Shown piece by piece: positions 62,248 through 64,000 of a DNA stretch of 64,000 nt. The notes below the pieces were generated by a model. It was not told the DNA's origin, did no database searches, and saw only the letters and a program-made list of their open reading frames with translations. The stretch comes from Phenylobacterium sp. (lineage in GTDB: Bacteria > Pseudomonadota > Alphaproteobacteria > Caulobacterales > Caulobacteraceae): positions 1 through 64,000 of the forward strand of contig NZ_JAICYI010000009.1 of assembly GCF_025934275.1 (NCBI RefSeq), in the 5' to 3' direction. The position numbers and the translations under genes are program-made. Numbering within the stretch: position 1 is the stretch's first letter; every line of letters begins with the position of its first letter.

Positions 62248-63474
62248 CTAGGCCGCTCTTGAGAGGCGCGTGGCGGCGCGGCGGCCCTTCCCGGTCCCTG
62301 GATGTGCTTGATGGTCGCCTGCCAAGAACATGTATTTCTGAGGAACCGAGGCTACGGGCTCGGGGCGTGGACAAGCGGCTCGCCTTTGGGGGATCAGTGT
62401 CGGCGCTGACCGATACGCTTCCTCTCGGAACAACTGCCTGCGGATCTCTCGGGCGAGAACCTCGGCTAGCGCCGACGGCACGGCGTTGCCAATCAGACGC
62501 TGAGCCTCCGAACGGCTTTCGGGGTAGATCAGGCCATCCGGGAACGTCTGCAGTCTACCCAACTCCGCCGCTGAGAGCCGACGGTTGCTCCAGTGGAATG
62601 GTCCGGTTGCAGGGCCAGGCTGAGCCTGAATGGTCCACGAAGGCTGGTCTTTCGCGAGCTTCAACAGGAAGTTCCAGAAGCGAGTTCGCCAACCGAAAAG
62701 CGGCTGTCCGCCGCCGCGCGGCGTGTGCCACAAATAGTTCGATCCCTCTGGGATCGAAGGGAGTAGCTCAGCCCACTTCCCTGTCATCTGAAGCGCGGGG
62801 TCGTTGAGATTGGATGGAAGATCGCCGAGCGCATCCCAAGCGCTGCGAAACGACTCCAGATGAAGCTCGACACTCTCATCCGCTGGCGCGTGCGTGCGAG
62901 ATGGAAATCGAAAGTGGCGCCCGTCCCGAAAGCCAATGATGAACACCCGCTCCCGTAGCTGCGGGACGCCAAATTCCGCAGCATTGAGCGCCTGCACTTC
63001 AAAGCTATACCGCGATCCGGTCGCGGCATTGATGCGCGCAATACCTCGTCGAACGTGTTCTACACCTTCGCTCTTGCCGCTGTAGGCAAGACCCAAAACG
63101 TTCTCGAGCAAAAACGCAGCCGGCTGCGTATCCTGCAAAACGCGAAGGTACTGGTGCAGCGTGTTTGCGCGGGGATCATCCAGCCTCTTCGCATCGCCAG
63201 TCGCCCAGTAGCCCGACTTGGAAAATGGCTGACAGGGCGGCCCGCCAATCAGGATATCTGCCTCGCCAACGGCCAATCCCCCCGCTCGCAATATCGCGTC
63301 GGAGGTGATCCGCGAAACGTCGCCCTCGATGACAGGCCACTTCCGATTAAGGCGAAGTGATGCGCAGGCGGCTCCATCAAGATCCAGGGCAACGGCGGTT
63401 TCAAATCCAGCGGCTTCGAATCCGAAGTCGAGGCCCCCGATCCCGCTGTAGAGGGATATTGCTTTCAGTTGCAC
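62248..63474 (-). CDS. DNA (cytosine-5-)-methyltransferase
   Basis: A 408-residue C5 cytosine methyltransferase that transfers a methyl group from AdoMet to C5 of cytosine. Motif I is SLYSGIGGLDFGFEAAGF, the catalytic Cys81 lies in GGPPCQPFSKSG, ENV is at 124-126, RERVFIIGF follows, and motif X is NAVPSALAEVLA near residue 332. The region is visibly less GC-rich than the rest of the window, suggesting transfer. A PD-(D/E)XK-type gene lies directly upstream on the same strand. The target site is not predictable. Confidence 0.95.
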   Translation of the reverse strand: MQLKAISLYSGIGGLDFGFEAAGFETAVALDLDGAACASLRLNRKWPVIEGDVSRITSDAILRAGGLAVGEADILIGGPPCQPFSKSGYWATGDAKRLDDPRANTLHQYLRVLQDTQPAAFLLENVLGLAYSGKSEGVEHVRRGIARINAATGSRYSFEVQALNAAEFGVPQLRERVFIIGFRDGRHFRFPSRTHAPADESVELHLESFRSAWDALGDLPSNLNDPALQMTGKWAELLPSIPEGSNYLWHTPRGGGQPLFGWRTRFWNFLLKLAKDQPSWTIQAQPGPATGPFHWSNRRLSAAELGRLQTFPDGLIYPESRSEAQRLIGNAVPSALAEVLAREIRRQLFREEAYRSAPTLIPQRRAACPRPEPVASVPQKYMFLAGDHQAHPGTGKGRRAATRLSRAA

Positions 63475-63504
63475 CCGCCCGCCCTCACCATCGGCGACGA
63501 CTCG

Positions 63505-64000
63505 TTACGCCGAACATTTAGAGAACACTAATTCAGGCCGATCCGTAAAGAGGGGTTCAGCGACTGCGATCCCATTGGAGATTCGGCCCGGGCACGACTT
63601 GTGGGGCGGGAGTTCGCCCGTGACCGCGTATTGGAATTTCCACTCCCCGCTTACAGCGTGCAGGCATGCCGCAAGGACCTGGAAATCAGACGGCCGATAG
63701 TAGCGAGAGCAGGGGTCGCCTTTGGAGGCCCGGGTGCGCTGAAAATCCACGCGGGCATGTCCGCGGGCGTCGGCTTTCCTCAGCGTGTTCTTGCATTCCA
63801 CAAGGATTGGAGGGCCACCTCGCCATCGCAAGCTCACGTCTGGCATGCCCTCGCCTTCGAGACGCCTGCAGTCGGTCACGCCAGGTGTCGCGCTGAGGTG
63901 ATCGACGAGCTTCGCTTCTGCGACCCAACCGCGAACGGCCATCTTCAGTCGGCTTGCGCCATCGATGAGATCGAAGAGCGCTTCGGGCGGAAGCTCCAGT
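63505..64000 (-). CDS. PD-(D/E)XK-type protein, probable restriction endonuclease (partial)
   Basis: Open to the window edge on the minus strand and partial at its N-terminus. The visible ~164 residues contain PDVSLRW...ILVECKN, the D-(~12)-ExK pattern of PD-(D/E)XK nucleases. The frame continues without a stop through 63943-64000, so the ATG at 63942 is probably internal. Adjacent to the C5 methyltransferase on the same strand, so it is likely the restriction partner. The rest of the protein lies outside. Confidence 0.7.
   Translation of the reverse strand, partial: LELPPEALFDLIDGASRLKMAVRGWVAEAKLVDHLSATPGVTDCRRLEGEGMPDVSLRWRGGPPILVECKNTLRKADARGHARVDFQRTRASKGDPCSRYYRPSDFQVLAACLHAVSGEWKFQYAVTGELPPHKSCPGRISNGIAVAEPLFTDRPELVFSKCSA
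63512..63526 (-). promoter_or_regulatory. Possible LexA box before the methyltransferase gene
   Basis: On the minus strand GTTC-N7-GTTC, the alphaproteobacterial SOS pattern, lies 38-52 nt upstream of the methyltransferase ATG and inside the 3' end of the nuclease gene. A match this short can arise by chance. Confidence 0.3.

Noticed and set aside
63505-63942. Treating the nuclease-like gene as complete with start ATG 63942
   Set aside because: The frame stays open for 19 more codons to the window edge with a plausible helix, so the ATG is probably internal.

Overview
The window is high-GC alphaproteobacterial chromosome. Gene content and protein sequences fit Caulobacteraceae, probably close to Phenylobacterium; the genus is inferred from gene style and not tested. 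Almost all of it is ordinary core or metabolic DNA, densely packed, with many 1-4 nt overlaps. Three convergent gene pairs share one CTAG as the stop codon of both genes.

Layout. 1-5.8 kb: end of a methylmalonyl-CoA mutase gene, Fe superoxide dismutase, an unusual fusion of isoaspartyl methyltransferase with erythromycin esterase, a CBS protein, and a small regulon of cytochrome b561, a TetR repressor, a VOC protein and a membrane protein. Two copies of one palindromic operator flank this regulon. It ends with tRNA-Leu(UAA). 5.9-13.7 kb: a Rieske/AIF-type reductase and a CoA-linked catabolic cluster (VOC protein, enoyl-CoA hydratase, amidohydrolase, tandem CaiB-type CoA-transferase, tandem-fused TetR regulator). 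13.8-28.7 kb: housekeeping and transport genes: CinA-type protein, M13 peptidase, sfsA, map, an ABC ATPase with a giant permease-M1 peptidase fusion, radC, a pfkB-family kinase, and a DUF47/PitA/Nudix operon. 28.7-34.2 kb: a triple-PAS hybrid histidine kinase, two small paralogous proteins, a lone receiver, a hydrolase and a nitronate monooxygenase.

34.2-44.6 kb is the phosphate-starvation region: pstSCAB-phoU, an OprO/P-type porin, a second phoU followed by phoB, and phoR downstream of an mgtA-type Mg2+ ATPase. Three promoters carry clear Pho boxes (7-bp repeats with 11-bp period), so the transporter, the porin and the regulator's own operon appear to be one PhoB regulon. 47.3-50 kb: a BigR/SqrR-type persulfide-sensing ArsR repressor divergent from a persulfide-dioxygenase-like hydrolase, then a cytochrome P450. 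50-61.6 kb: Dcp-type M3 peptidase, MFS transporter, GST, two HWE/HisKA_2 kinases, a hotdog-like protein with a small acidic partner, a duplicated winged-helix protein, purB, and a perfect 26-bp inverted-repeat element. The last 1.8 kb (62.2-64 kb) looks less GC-rich and encodes a C5 cytosine methyltransferase with a PD-(D/E)XK-type partner that runs off the edge, probably an acquired restriction-modification system.

No CRISPR array, prophage, transposase or rRNA gene was seen. The best candidates for little-described biology are the Pcm-erythromycin esterase fusion, the tandem CoA-transferase whose N-terminal half lacks the catalytic Asp, the tandem TetR fusion, the TetR operator pair, the ArsR gene without a standard start codon, and the duplicated winged-helix protein.
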